Assembly: GCA_003602535.1 (NCBI GenBank)
Contig: QQSA01000103.1
Location: 1 to 15,143 of the forward strand
Direction of reading: 5' to 3'
Length of the DNA stretch: 15,143 nt
Source: Candidatus Poseidoniales archaeon
Lineage (GTDB): Archaea > Thermoplasmatota > Poseidoniia > Poseidoniales > Poseidoniaceae
Of this stretch, positions 6,296 to 14,466 are shown in pieces. The position numbers and the translations under genes are program-made. The number at the start of each line of letters is the position of its first letter. Position 1 is the stretch's first letter. The notes under the pieces are model-generated. The model was not told the DNA's origin. It ran no database searches and saw only the letters and a list, made by a program, of their open reading frames with translations.

Positions 6296-9079
6296 TCAAG
6301 TGCGTCGACTAGTCCTCACTTTGAATACACCTGTTGATTGCAATAATTTACGGAATTCTTCGACCATGAATACAATACTTGATACTAATATTATTACGAA
6401 CCAATCTGATCTTTCCAGTGGTGTTGTCGATAATAATTCACCAACGTTGAATGTAGTAAACGGTATAGTCCATTCTGCTCCTTGAACAGCTACGAATAAT
6501 AGCGCGCTAGAGAAGAATATCGCAAGATAGATTGCTCTATTAGAGAAGAGACCCAGTTTGAATACACTGTCTTCACTGCTTCGGCAATTCATGACATTGA
6601 ATAGCTGGAATAGGATAAACACGCTGAAACACATAGTCCTAGCATATTCCTCAGTTCCATGACTCAATGCCAAGTAGTAAACGATTAGAGTTCCTGTGAC
6701 CATTACAGCACCTAAGTAGAAAATCAAGGACAAATCCATCAGATTCGGTAATGATTCATCCACTGCCCTAGGTGGCCTATCCATGACATTAGAATGCATT
6801 CTTTCCACTCCAAGGGCGACAGCGGGTGGACCATCCATCAGGATATTAATCACAAGAATTTGGGTTGCAGTTAGAGGCAATGGCATACCAAATGCAACAT
6901 TGGCAAGTAATAGTAATGCAACTGCTGCTACATTAGTCGAAACTTGATAACGTACGAAATTTCGAATATTAGCGTAGATCTTCCGACCTTCTTCAACTGC
7001 GTTGACTATATTTGCAAAGTTATCGTCTTGCAGAACCATGTCTGATGCATCTTTAGCAACATCTGTTCCAGCGATACCCATGGAGATACCAATATTAGCT
7101 CGAGATAATGCTGGAGCGTCATTCACACCATCTCCAGTCATAGCAACAACTTCTCCTTCGTCTTGGAGAGCGGTTACAATTCGCATTTTCTGTTCAGGAG
7201 TTACACGACTGAAAATTGCAGTGCCTCCTACAACATCACGCATTGCTTCATCATCTAATTCCTCTAATCGATCGCCGCCGATAGCATCGATGTGAGGTTT
7301 AGTGATGTTCAAATCTTCACCTATTGATTGTGCAGTCATGTGCTGATCGCCTGTAATCATCTTAACATGGATTCCAGCTTTCTGACACCTCTTGATAGCA
7401 TCATACACTTCTGCGCGTGGAGGATCCATAATGCCAACCATTCCAAGGAAAATCAAATTATCCTCAATGGTTTCCATATTGGTTGTATCTTCGCCATCTT
7501 CAACTCGCCTAGCACAAAGAGCGATTACACGCATTGCTTTGCTAGCCATGTCTCGATTAGCATTAGTTGCTGCTAAAATATCGCCCTCTTCGATAGGGAC
7601 TATCTCCCCATTAGACACTTTCCACTTTACTAATTTCTTGTATCCTCCGGCTCCACCTTTGGAGAAAACCCAATCTTCTCCTTCATATTCATGAATGACC
7701 GACATTCTCTTTCTGTCAGTATTGAAGAAGAATTCATGTTTACGAGGATGGCGTTGTGCGAATTTCGCTACATCCCCATTTATCTTGTAACCCAAAACCG
7801 CACATGCACTGTCAGTTGGATCTCCAATAGCAGACCATTGACCATCGACTTCGGCGATTTGTGAATTATGACAAAGAGAAAGACAGGATGCAGCTAATCT
7901 GAATCCTAAATCTCTCTGTAAATTAGACATTTTTTCATCGCTTAATTCCTTATTTGATAGCATCAATTTACCTACGGGAAGGAAGCCCTCTCCACTAATT
8001 CCAAATGTATTGTCTGGAAGCATTAATTCTCTGACTGTCATTTGGTTTTTCGTTAAAGTACCTGTTTTATCAGTACAAATAACTGTAGTCGAACCCAAAG
8101 TCTCTACTGCCTTCATACGACGAATGATTGCTTTGTGACGCGCCATGTTACGCATCCCAATGGCTAATGTAGTAACCAAAATAATAGGAAGGCCTTCAGG
8201 AACAATAGCCACGAATATTGCAATCGCTACTAGCAACTGTTCTTTAGCAGCATCCCAAAGGTCTCCACCACCAACATAAGTTACTATCAACTCGATAGAA
8301 ACGATCAATGCAGCCACTATTAGTGCAATAAAACCAAGGAACTTTCCTAAAGACTCAAGTTTATGTTCTAGTGGTGTTTTAGGTGTCTCGGCTTCTGCAA
8401 TGTCACTAGCGATTTTACCAAGTTCGGTACTCATACCAGTTGCAGTTACAACACCTACCGCTCTACCTGTAGAGATAGTAGTTCCCATGTACAACATATT
8501 TCTTCTATCTGCAAGGAGTGTTTCTGGAGGTAATGGATCTGTAACTACCTTTGTTGGCATTGATTCTCCAGTTAATGCTGATTCGTCGACCTTACACTGC
8601 CAAGATTCATTTACTCTCAAATCAGCAGGAACATTCAGCCCCTCCTCAATTTTTACAATATCACCAGGAACTAATTCTGTTGTACTGATTTCCATCTCCA
8701 TGCCATCTCTGCAGACGACACATCGTGAAACTGTCATCTGTTTTAGCGCACCCATTTCCTGTTCAGCCTTATTTTCTTGCCAAAATCCAAAGAATGCATT
8801 TGCGGTTAAAACCAAACCGATAAAGATAGCATCCCCAGGTTGGTCAGGATGGGTTGCTAAAGCAAGTAATCCCGCTCCGATTAACAGATAGTTAAGAGGA
8901 TCATGATACTGTGATAAGAATCGAAGAATTGCTGAGGTTTTTTCAGGCTCTCGCAACTTATTCAGTCCGTATTTCTGTTGCCTGGCAGTCGCTTCATCAG
9001 AAGTCAGGCCACCCAGTGGCGTATCTAATTCAAGCAGTGCATCTTCCCCACTTTTTGTATGCCACAAGTTCTCAGACAT
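6296..9079 (-). CDS. P-type cation-transporting ATPase, PMR1/SPCA-like (probably Ca2+ or Mn2+)
   Basis: This 927-residue integral membrane pump is a complete P2-type ATPase. The order is: N-terminal cation-ATPase segment (about 1-65), helices 1-2, actuator domain with TGES (170-173), helices 3-4 with the ion-site motif VPEGLP (293-298), phosphorylation site DKTGTLT (aspartate 337), nucleotide-binding domain with KGGAG (474-478, where many relatives have KGAPE), MITGD (574-578), hinge TGDGVND (648-654), and a six-helix C-terminal half. Helix 6 carries NILMDGPPA (745-753), matching the Asn/Asp ion site of the yeast Golgi Ca2+/Mn2+ pump PMR1. Substrate is therefore inferred as Ca2+ and/or Mn2+ export; a Na+ or other cation role cannot be ruled out. 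The ATG at 9079 follows GGTGG by 4 bases. The gene is divergent from the OPT transporter and ends 40 bases before mqnE, so it may lead the mqnE-mqnA transcript. Confidence 0.92.
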   Translation of the reverse strand: MSENLWHTKSGEDALLELDTPLGGLTSDEATARQQKYGLNKLREPEKTSAILRFLSQYHDPLNYLLIGAGLLALATHPDQPGDAIFIGLVLTANAFFGFWQENKAEQEMGALKQMTVSRCVVCRDGMEMEISTTELVPGDIVKIEEGLNVPADLRVNESWQCKVDESALTGESMPTKVVTDPLPPETLLADRRNMLYMGTTISTGRAVGVVTATGMSTELGKIASDIAEAETPKTPLEHKLESLGKFLGFIALIVAALIVSIELIVTYVGGGDLWDAAKEQLLVAIAIFVAIVPEGLPIILVTTLAIGMRNMARHKAIIRRMKAVETLGSTTVICTDKTGTLTKNQMTVRELMLPDNTFGISGEGFLPVGKLMLSNKELSDEKMSNLQRDLGFRLAASCLSLCHNSQIAEVDGQWSAIGDPTDSACAVLGYKINGDVAKFAQRHPRKHEFFFNTDRKRMSVIHEYEGEDWVFSKGGAGGYKKLVKWKVSNGEIVPIEEGDILAATNANRDMASKAMRVIALCARRVEDGEDTTNMETIEDNLIFLGMVGIMDPPRAEVYDAIKRCQKAGIHVKMITGDQHMTAQSIGEDLNITKPHIDAIGGDRLEELDDEAMRDVVGGTAIFSRVTPEQKMRIVTALQDEGEVVAMTGDGVNDAPALSRANIGISMGIAGTDVAKDASDMVLQDDNFANIVNAVEEGRKIYANIRNFVRYQVSTNVAAVALLLLANVAFGMPLPLTATQILVINILMDGPPAVALGVERMHSNVMDRPPRAVDESLPNLMDLSLIFYLGAVMVTGTLIVYYLALSHGTEEYARTMCFSVFILFQLFNVMNCRSSEDSVFKLGLFSNRAIYLAIFFSSALLFVAVQGAEWTIPFTTFNVGELLSTTPLERSDWFVIILVSSIVFMVEEFRKLLQSTGVFKVRTSRRT

Positions 9080-9083
9080 GTTA

Positions 9084-9136
9084 CCACCAAGGAGACTGCT
9101 CTTATTGTCCGGTACTACAAGGACTTATGATTATAC
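9084..9136 (-). promoter_or_regulatory. Possible promoter and ribosome binding site of the P-type ATPase gene
   Basis: On the minus strand GTATAATC (9136-9129) is TATA-like and would place transcription start near 9105, about 26 bases before the ATG at 9079. Within that short leader GGTGG (9088-9084) lies 4 bases before the ATG. The spacing is consistent with archaeal promoters; the sequence match is moderate. Confidence 0.4.
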
Positions 9137-9163
9137 GGGTGGGTTTCCCAAATCAAAATAGCC

Positions 9164-9172
9164 GATTATTTC
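9164..9172 (+). promoter_or_regulatory. Possible TATA-like element for the OPT transporter gene
   Basis: GATTATTTC is centred about 31 bases upstream of the preferred OPT start at 9199, so transcription could begin at or just before that ATG. It lies in the 119-base divergent gap shared with the ATPase gene. The match is weak. Confidence 0.3.
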
Positions 9173-9198
9173 ACAAGGCGATTGCATGTCCGAGTATT

Positions 9199-11328
9199 AT
9201 GTCGGGTGAAGGTGAGCCTTGGATTCCCGCAGATAAAAACATCAAGGAATTAACTTCTAGAGTCATAATCATCGGTGTATTGCTTGGTGGATTAATGACT
9301 GCTGCCAATGCATACCTAGGTCTATACATAGGAATGACAGTTTCTGCATCAATCCCTGCTGCAGTAATGAGTATGCTAATACTCAGAGGTTTCAAATTCA
9401 AAGATGTTACAATTCTCGAAAATAATTCGGTACAAACAATGGCTAGTGCTGGTGAATCATTAGCAGCAGGAGTCATTTTTACTGTTCCAGCCCTTTTGGT
9501 AATTGGATTATGGAATGACATAAACTGGGTAGATACATTTCTGATCGCAATATTGGGTGGACTATTAGGTACTATGTTTACAATAGCTCTTCGAAGGCTG
9601 TTCATTGTTGAAGAAGCATTGCCTTACCCGGAAGGTGTAGCTTGTCGGGAAGTCCTAGTTGCAGGAGAAAAAGGTGGATCTGGGTTGATTGCAATTATCT
9701 ATGCTCTCCTAATTGGAGCAACATATGGATGGATGGTTAAAGCATTCAAAGTTACACATGAGAAAGTCCAAGGTGTAGCAGAATTAGCAGGGACAAGGTT
9801 CTATGCCGGCAGTGAATTATCTCTAGCATTACTATCAGTTGGATTCATTGTTGGGTTAAGAATTGCTTCATTTATCTTCTTAGGAGGAATAATTGGCTTT
9901 GCAGTATTGGTTCCAATCTATGGATTGATCAATGGATTCCCTGATTCGGGCAGCAACAAAGGAATTGGATTCGGTGGTATTGACATTTATGATTATACAA
10001 CCGTTTGGTCGGAGCAAATACGATTTGCAGGAGTTGGAGCAATGGTCGTAGGAGGAGTTTACACTCTATGGTCAATGAGAAAAACTATTGCACAAGGTCT
10101 AATGAAATCTTTCAAGGCTAGTAAATCTGGAAATGAAAATGTACTACGTACTGAAAGAGATTTACCACTAGATAAAGTGATTTTATTCTGTGGAGTTTTG
10201 GTAATTCTTACTTTCTTCTTCTATTGGTACGCTACAGGAAATATTGGAATGGCATTAGTAGGAGCGTTATTCTTAGCACTCGTATCATTCTTCTTTGCTG
10301 CAGTAGCAGGATATATTGCAGGAGTTGTTGGCTCTTCAAATTCACCAGTTTCAGGGATGACGATTGCTACACTACTTTTCACAATCGGATTAGTTTGGGT
10401 ATTTGGCGGACTAATAATGGGCATGAGTGAGACAGACATGATGATTGCAACTATGTTCATCGCAGCAATTGTAGCTACATCGGCTGCGATAGCAGGTGAC
10501 GTAATGCAGGACTTGAAAACAGGACACATGGTTGGAGCCACACCATGGAAGCAACAAACCGCAGAAATTATTGGAATTGTTGTCGGGGCGATTGTAATAG
10601 GTCCAGTTCTGTCAATTTTACACAAAGCATTCTACATTACTCAGTCGGCTTGTTATGATGCTGAAGGGGCAGGTTCTACAGTTTGTGAAGATGCACTTTT
10701 GGCACCTCAGGCCGAATTGATTGGGGCTATCGTGGAAGGAGCATTCGGTGGAGCACTAAATTCCCCTATGGTATTGTTAGGAGCAATAATTGCTGTGATT
10801 TTGATTAGGTTAAAGATGCCAGTTATGAGTGTGGCAATTGGAATATATTTGCCCCTCTACTTATCTGTTCCAATTATTGTAGGAGGCATCATCTCCCATG
10901 TATTATTGTCAAGCGCACGCCTAAGAATAGATGGATCTTTAGAAGGTAAACCATCAACCGCTGCAAAAGCAGCAGTCAAAGAGGTTCAAGACAAAGGTGT
11001 ATTAATTGGTGCAGGTTTCATCGCAGGAGAGTCATTAATGGGTGTATTATTGGCTGTATTCATCGTTGCAGACCAGAAATGGAAAGGACTCGGAATACTA
11101 CCTGAAGATTGGTTTGGAGGAGGTGTCCTTGATTATTGGTTCTCAGTAATATTCTTTGGATGGTTCGTATTGGTATTCATACTGATTACTGCAAGGTCAT
11201 TACCGAAAAAAGGAAATTTATTTGGTGATTTAATGTACGTTCTATCTGATGCAGCAAAGCGTTTACGAGGTGTTTTCAAGCTACCACCTGTGCCTGATTT
11301 CTCTAATCAATCTGATAGGAAGAGTTAA
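9199..11328 (+). CDS. OPT-family oligopeptide (or metal-chelate) transporter
   Basis: From the ATG at 9199 the product is 709 residues and very hydrophobic, with more than a dozen membrane segments. The N-terminal part reads KELTSRVIIIGVLLGGLMTAANAYLGLYIG in two adjoining pieces (about 16-45), followed by SASIPAAVMSMLILRG (49-64), TILENNSVQTMASAGES (71-87) and LAAGVIFTVPAL (88-99). These are diagnostic of prokaryotic OPT-superfamily transporters, as is NSPVSGMTIATLLF near residue 380. Family knowledge: proton-coupled uptake of oligopeptides, or of iron/metal chelates in the YSL branch; the substrate here is unknown. The same frame is open back to 8911, but that extension runs antisense through the ATPase gene and encodes no transporter-like sequence, so it was excluded. 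A start at 9127 is also possible but adds only a non-conserved tail. There is an 81-base gap to the transketolase gene. Confidence 0.88.
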   Translation: MSGEGEPWIPADKNIKELTSRVIIIGVLLGGLMTAANAYLGLYIGMTVSASIPAAVMSMLILRGFKFKDVTILENNSVQTMASAGESLAAGVIFTVPALLVIGLWNDINWVDTFLIAILGGLLGTMFTIALRRLFIVEEALPYPEGVACREVLVAGEKGGSGLIAIIYALLIGATYGWMVKAFKVTHEKVQGVAELAGTRFYAGSELSLALLSVGFIVGLRIASFIFLGGIIGFAVLVPIYGLINGFPDSGSNKGIGFGGIDIYDYTTVWSEQIRFAGVGAMVVGGVYTLWSMRKTIAQGLMKSFKASKSGNENVLRTERDLPLDKVILFCGVLVILTFFFYWYATGNIGMALVGALFLALVSFFFAAVAGYIAGVVGSSNSPVSGMTIATLLFTIGLVWVFGGLIMGMSETDMMIATMFIAAIVATSAAIAGDVMQDLKTGHMVGATPWKQQTAEIIGIVVGAIVIGPVLSILHKAFYITQSACYDAEGAGSTVCEDALLAPQAELIGAIVEGAFGGALNSPMVLLGAIIAVILIRLKMPVMSVAIGIYLPLYLSVPIIVGGIISHVLLSSARLRIDGSLEGKPSTAAKAAVKEVQDKGVLIGAGFIAGESLMGVLLAVFIVADQKWKGLGILPEDWFGGGVLDYWFSVIFFGWFVLVFILITARSLPKKGNLFGDLMYVLSDAAKRLRGVFKLPPVPDFSNQSDRKS

Positions 11329-11409
11329 TCAAATCACTTAATTCTTGAACACAACCATCAAAGGCCATAGTCATAGGCCAGCATTCCGGAAGCGGTTATT
11401 TTGGCAGGA

Positions 11410-12228
11410 ATGAGCATCCCTGAATTAGAGGAAATGGCAAGAAAATGTAGAGTCGAAATTTGTAAGATGACTCACAGAGCACAGGCAGGTCACCCTGGTG
11501 GTTCGCTTTCTGAAATAGATATTCTATGTGCATTATATGGAAGTCGTCTTCGAGCACGCCCTGATGATCCGAACTGGGAAGACCGTGATAGATTCATACT
11601 TTCGAAGGGTCATGCTTCCCCGGGAATGTATGCTGTTTTAGCTGAAATGGGATTCATTACACATGAAGACCTGAAGTCTTATCGCGTCAAAGGTGGAGTT
11701 TGCCAAGGTCACGTAGACATGAAGTGGTGCCCAGGTGTTGATTTTTCTGCAGGTAGCCTAGGAATGGGACTCTCATTTGGTATGGGTTGTGCAGTAGCTG
11801 CTAGAATTGATGGATCAGATAGGAATGCATACGTCATGGTTGGCGATGGAGAAATCCAAGAAGGAAGTATTTGGGAAGCTGCAATGGCGGCAGCACACCA
11901 TGAACTTGGTAATTTGAAATTGTTCATCGATTGCAATGGAATTCAAAATGATGATTTCTGTGAAGCACAGATGCGCATGTTCGACATTCCTGCTAAATGG
12001 AATTCATTTGGTTGGGCCGTCAAAGTGATTGATGGTCACAACATGGAGGAAATTGTTCGTTCATTAGAATGGATGGACTCAATTACCGATAAACCAGCTG
12101 TTGTAGTTGCGAAGACTGTCAAAGGAAAGGGTGTTTCATTCATGGAAAATAATCCAGCCTTCCATGGTGCTGCACCATCTGATGAACAATTGCAATTAGC
12201 ACTTAGTGAACTTGGGGTGAAAGCATGA
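11410..12228 (+). CDS. tktA: Transketolase, N-terminal (ThDP-binding) subunit
   Basis: This is the N-terminal half of a split transketolase, which with the next gene forms the enzyme that moves two-carbon ketol units between sugar phosphates in the non-oxidative pentose phosphate pathway. Visible features, numbered from the ATG at 11410, are the AGHPGGSLSEID segment (26-37), SKGHASPGMYAVLAEMG (65-81), FSAGSLGMGLSFGMG (112-126) and the thiamine diphosphate/Mg2+ motif GDGEIQEGS (145-153) through DCNG (174-177). The length (272 residues) is normal for archaeal and some bacterial split forms. The frame also allows a TTG start at 11401, three codons earlier, with a weak GGAAG upstream; I prefer the ATG but cannot exclude the TTG. 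The stop overlaps the start of the C-terminal half in ATGA, so the subunits should be made in equal amounts. Confidence 0.92.
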   Translation: MSIPELEEMARKCRVEICKMTHRAQAGHPGGSLSEIDILCALYGSRLRARPDDPNWEDRDRFILSKGHASPGMYAVLAEMGFITHEDLKSYRVKGGVCQGHVDMKWCPGVDFSAGSLGMGLSFGMGCAVAARIDGSDRNAYVMVGDGEIQEGSIWEAAMAAAHHELGNLKLFIDCNGIQNDDFCEAQMRMFDIPAKWNSFGWAVKVIDGHNMEEIVRSLEWMDSITDKPAVVVAKTVKGKGVSFMENNPAFHGAAPSDEQLQLALSELGVKA

Positions 12229-13163
12229 GTCGAATGGCAGCAACAAGGGACGGTTACGGAGATGCACTATTGGCATTGGCAGATAATCCGAAAGTAGTAG
12301 TTCTAGAAGCCGACTTGGGTAAATCAACAAAATCGCTTCATTTTAGAAAAGCACATCCAGAACGAACTGTTTCTTGCGGCATCGGTGAGCAAAACATGTT
12401 GCTAGTTGGAGCCGGATTGGCTTCAAGTGGATATATTCCATTTGCTAGTACTTTCGCAATATTTACTGAGCGTGCGTTTGAACAAATGAGGAATGGAGTT
12501 GCCCGTCCAAATTTGCCTGTTCACCTATGTGGTTCTCACGGAGGAACGCATACTGGAACTGATGGATCAAGTGCACAATCTATCGAAGATTTAGCAATAT
12601 ATCGGACATTGCCTAATGTCGTAGTTATGCATCCATGTGATGATGTTTCCACAAAAGCTCTTACAATGCAATTACCAGAATTAGGAAAACCATCCTACAT
12701 GAGAACTGCTAGAAACAAAACACCTGTACTGTATGATGGAAAGGAAGACCAAATAGAAATCGGCAAGGGTGTTACAATTTGCTCTGGCGAAGATGTTGCA
12801 ATAATTGCATGTGGCGTGTTAGTTCATGAAGCAATGGATGCTGCCGAATCACTTAGATCAGAGGGAATTAATGCAACGGTTATCGATATGCATACAATCA
12901 AACCACTCGACACTGATTTAATCGATTCAGTCGCACAAAATTGTGGAGCGATAGTTACAGCAGAAGATCATTCGATAATTGGAGGATTAGGAGGAGCTGT
13001 GGCTGAATATTTGGTTTCATCAAACCCTGTACCAATGGAGAAAATTGGTGTTCCAGATAGATTCGGAGAATCCGCTGGCTCTGAAGAAATGTTGGAAATG
13101 ATGGGCTTAAAATCACATCACATTTGTGAAGCCGCGAAGAGAGCAATCGCGAGGAAGGCTTGA
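12225..13163 (+). CDS. tktB: Transketolase, C-terminal (pyrimidine-binding) subunit, with an active-site His replaced by Ala
   Basis: This 312-residue protein is the C-terminal half of transketolase: a pyrimidine-binding domain (about 5-175) and the C-terminal transketolase domain (about 190-308). The catalytic glutamate that activates thiamine diphosphate is present in GIGEQNM (E55). Further hallmarks are IPFASTFAIFTERAFEQ (71-87), LPNVVVMHPCDD and TIKPLDTDLI. One oddity: where most transketolases have GEDGxxHQ, this protein has GTDGSSAQ (111-118), so the aspartate is kept but the histidine equivalent to yeast His481 and E. coli His473 is alanine 117. The start lies in a 4-base ATGA overlap with the N-terminal half, preceded by GGGGTGA as a good Shine-Dalgarno match. 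The transaldolase gene follows after 26 bases. The overall call is firm; the exact substrate preference is less so because of the substitution. Confidence 0.9.
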   Translation: MSRMAATRDGYGDALLALADNPKVVVLEADLGKSTKSLHFRKAHPERTVSCGIGEQNMLLVGAGLASSGYIPFASTFAIFTERAFEQMRNGVARPNLPVHLCGSHGGTHTGTDGSSAQSIEDLAIYRTLPNVVVMHPCDDVSTKALTMQLPELGKPSYMRTARNKTPVLYDGKEDQIEIGKGVTICSGEDVAIIACGVLVHEAMDAAESLRSEGINATVIDMHTIKPLDTDLIDSVAQNCGAIVTAEDHSIIGGLGGAVAEYLVSSNPVPMEKIGVPDRFGESAGSEEMLEMMGLKSHHICEAAKRAIARKA

Positions 13164-13189
13164 AGCACCTCCTTCACCGGCACCCTATC

Positions 13190-13849
13190 ATGGAGTTCTT
13201 TCTAGACACCGCTGATGTTGATGAAATTCGAGAAATCGCCTCATGGGGAATACTCGATGGAGTAACCACAAATCCTTCCTTGATTAAGAAGAGTGGAAGA
13301 GATTTCAAGACTGTAGTTGCAGAGATAGCATCTATTTGTGATGGCCCTATTTCTGCCGAAGTAACTGCAATGGATACCCCTGGAATGGTTGAACAAGGTC
13401 GGGCATTAAAGGCTGAGTTGCCTGAAAACGTGATTATTAAAATTCCTTGCACACCTGAAGGTTTAGCTGCAACTAAAATATTAACAGAAGAAGGGATCAA
13501 AACAAATGTCACATTGATTTTCTCTGCATCACAAGCATTGATGGCTGCTAAAGCAGGAGCAACATACGTTTCTCCATTTATCGGCCGAATAGATGATACT
13601 GGATCAGATGGTATGACATTAATCGCAGAAATAATGGCAACATGGGACAATTACGATGTTGATACAAAGGTATTAGCAGCCTCAATTCGTCACCCAACAC
13701 ACGTTTTGGCTTGTATGCAATTAGGCGCCCATACCGTTACTATGCCAACAAAAATCTTCAGACAATTAATGGCTCACCCACTGACAGACAAAGGACTAGC
13801 AGGGTTCATGAAAGATTGGGCTGAAGTCGAAGCTGCAGGTAACGCTTGA
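13190..13849 (+). CDS. tal: Transaldolase, short archaeal/bacterial type (MipB/TalC family)
   Basis: From the ATG at 13190 the protein has 219 residues, the usual size of the short transaldolase/fructose-6-phosphate aldolase family, which forms single-domain alpha/beta barrels. It begins MEFFLDTADVDEI, has GVTTNPSLIKK (24-34), the Schiff-base lysine in IKIPCT (K84), and YVSPFIGRIDD (126-136). Two positions separate the two activities in this family. Here residue 57 is Glu (SAEV) and residue 130 is Phe (SPFIG), as in true transaldolases; E. coli fructose-6-phosphate aldolase has Gln and Tyr. I therefore infer transfer of dihydroxyacetone units between fructose 6-phosphate and erythrose 4-phosphate, matching the neighbouring transketolase. 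The frame is open to a TTG at 13160, but the extra ten residues are not family-like. No Shine-Dalgarno match precedes the ATG. Confidence 0.91.
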   Translation: MEFFLDTADVDEIREIASWGILDGVTTNPSLIKKSGRDFKTVVAEIASICDGPISAEVTAMDTPGMVEQGRALKAELPENVIIKIPCTPEGLAATKILTEEGIKTNVTLIFSASQALMAAKAGATYVSPFIGRIDDTGSDGMTLIAEIMATWDNYDVDTKVLAASIRHPTHVLACMQLGAHTVTMPTKIFRQLMAHPLTDKGLAGFMKDWAEVEAAGNA

Positions 13850-13889
13850 AGCGAACTGTTGATAATGAGCACCTGCACACATCAGTTAC

Positions 13890-13895
13890 GAGGGG
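13890..13895 (+). promoter_or_regulatory. Ribosome binding site of the small two-helix membrane protein gene
   Basis: GAGGGG lies six bases before the ATG at 13902 and supports that start. A GATAATGA stretch at 13861-13868 could act as a weak TATA-like box, but its spacing is not ideal. Confidence 0.5.
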
Positions 13896-13901
13896 ATACT
13901 T

Positions 13902-14429
13902 ATGGCTAGTCATGAGGACAAAGTAAAACGCCTTCTCGATGGGGATATTGACGAGGCTGAAATTGCTGCTGACCCGATATTAGCTAGCTTAGCTGAGAGA
14001 ATTTTTGGACTAAATATTGAACCAATAACTCCTACTAAAGAAAGTCAAGATCCAAACTTGCCTGAAGTTGAAGTAATTACAGCAGTTACATCGCACGATT
14101 CAATGGTTGAAGTTGTTCCTGGAGCAGCACCTCCTGCGCCATTGCCAATGCCAGAACTACCATCTATACCAGAGCAGGTTGCAACTAAAAGCGGAGGAGG
14201 GAAACTCAAGGCCTTTGGAATTCTATCTCTGATAACAGCGATTGCTAACATATTCGGTGCATTCGGTTTCCTAAATGGAGGAGAGGGTACGCGAATCAAT
14301 TGGGCTGGAATTCATAATATTAATAATGAAATGGGATGGTCCGAAGCTTACCCTGTACTCGGCATTCCAGATTATGTAGCTGTGGCATGTAGCATAATTG
14401 TCACCATTATTGCATTCCGCCGTAAGTAA
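13902..14429 (+). CDS. Unrecognised small membrane protein: acidic N-terminal helix, Pro-rich linker, two membrane helices
   Basis: I do not recognise this 175-residue protein. Residues 1-40 look helical and charged (HEDKVKRLLDGDIDEAEIAADP, split here for length at residue 20: ending with the Asp-Pro at 24-25), then LASLAERIFGLNIEP. Residues about 41-95 form an acidic, proline-rich, probably disordered linker (GAAPPAPLPMPELPSIPEQ at 74-92). Two hydrophobic segments follow, about 103-124 and 157-171, joined by a short loop containing two Trp residues (134 and 146). It ends in FRRK, a positive-inside anchor. With no signal peptide, both ends probably face the cytoplasm and the loop faces outside. 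It has a good GAGGGG ribosome binding site and lies 52 bases after transaldolase and 37 before proS, on the same strand. It looks like a real, expressed gene, with codon use like its neighbours, but its job cannot be inferred from context. Confidence 0.75.
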   Translation: MASHEDKVKRLLDGDIDEAEIAADPILASLAERIFGLNIEPITPTKESQDPNLPEVEVITAVTSHDSMVEVVPGAAPPAPLPMPELPSIPEQVATKSGGGKLKAFGILSLITAIANIFGAFGFLNGGEGTRINWAGIHNINNEMGWSEAYPVLGIPDYVAVACSIIVTIIAFRRK

Positions 14430-14435
14430 TACGGC
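14419..14435 (+). terminator. Perfect 6-base hairpin over the stop codon of the small membrane protein gene
   Basis: GCCGTA, a five-base AGTAA loop, then TACGGC form a perfect inverted repeat that spans the TAA stop codon (14427-14429) and is followed by AATTT. It could be a weak terminator or a stabilising 3' hairpin between this gene and proS. Archaeal termination relies mainly on T-tracts, and none of length follows, so the role is uncertain. Confidence 0.3.
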
Positions 14436-14466
14436 AATTTGATGAGTAGCTCTAGAGTTGATTAAC

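Noticed and set aside
8400..8891. 163-codon plus-strand frame within the ATPase gene
   Set aside because: It is antisense to conserved actuator-domain sequence of the ATPase and has no recognisable domain or start signal.
8911..9198. N-terminal extension of the OPT transporter frame
   Set aside because: It is antisense to the conserved N-terminal part of the P-type ATPase gene, and its sequence does not resemble any transporter; OPT similarity begins just after 9199.
10221..10625. 134-codon minus-strand frame within the OPT gene
   Set aside because: It is a shadow of hydrophobic transporter codons, with no ribosome binding site or family resemblance.
11366..11382. GGCCATAGTCATAGGCC as an inverted repeat or operator before the transketolase genes
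   Set aside because: Only the outer GGCC pairs as a palindrome; the interior is a direct CATAG repeat. It is too short to support a regulatory call.
13160..13189. TTG start giving ten extra residues on transaldolase
   Set aside because: The family begins at MEFFLDTADV, and the extra residues (His/Leu-rich) overlap the transketolase stop.
13174..13650. 158-codon minus-strand frame within transaldolase
   Set aside because: It is antisense to strongly conserved transaldolase motifs; its composition reflects the complementary strand.
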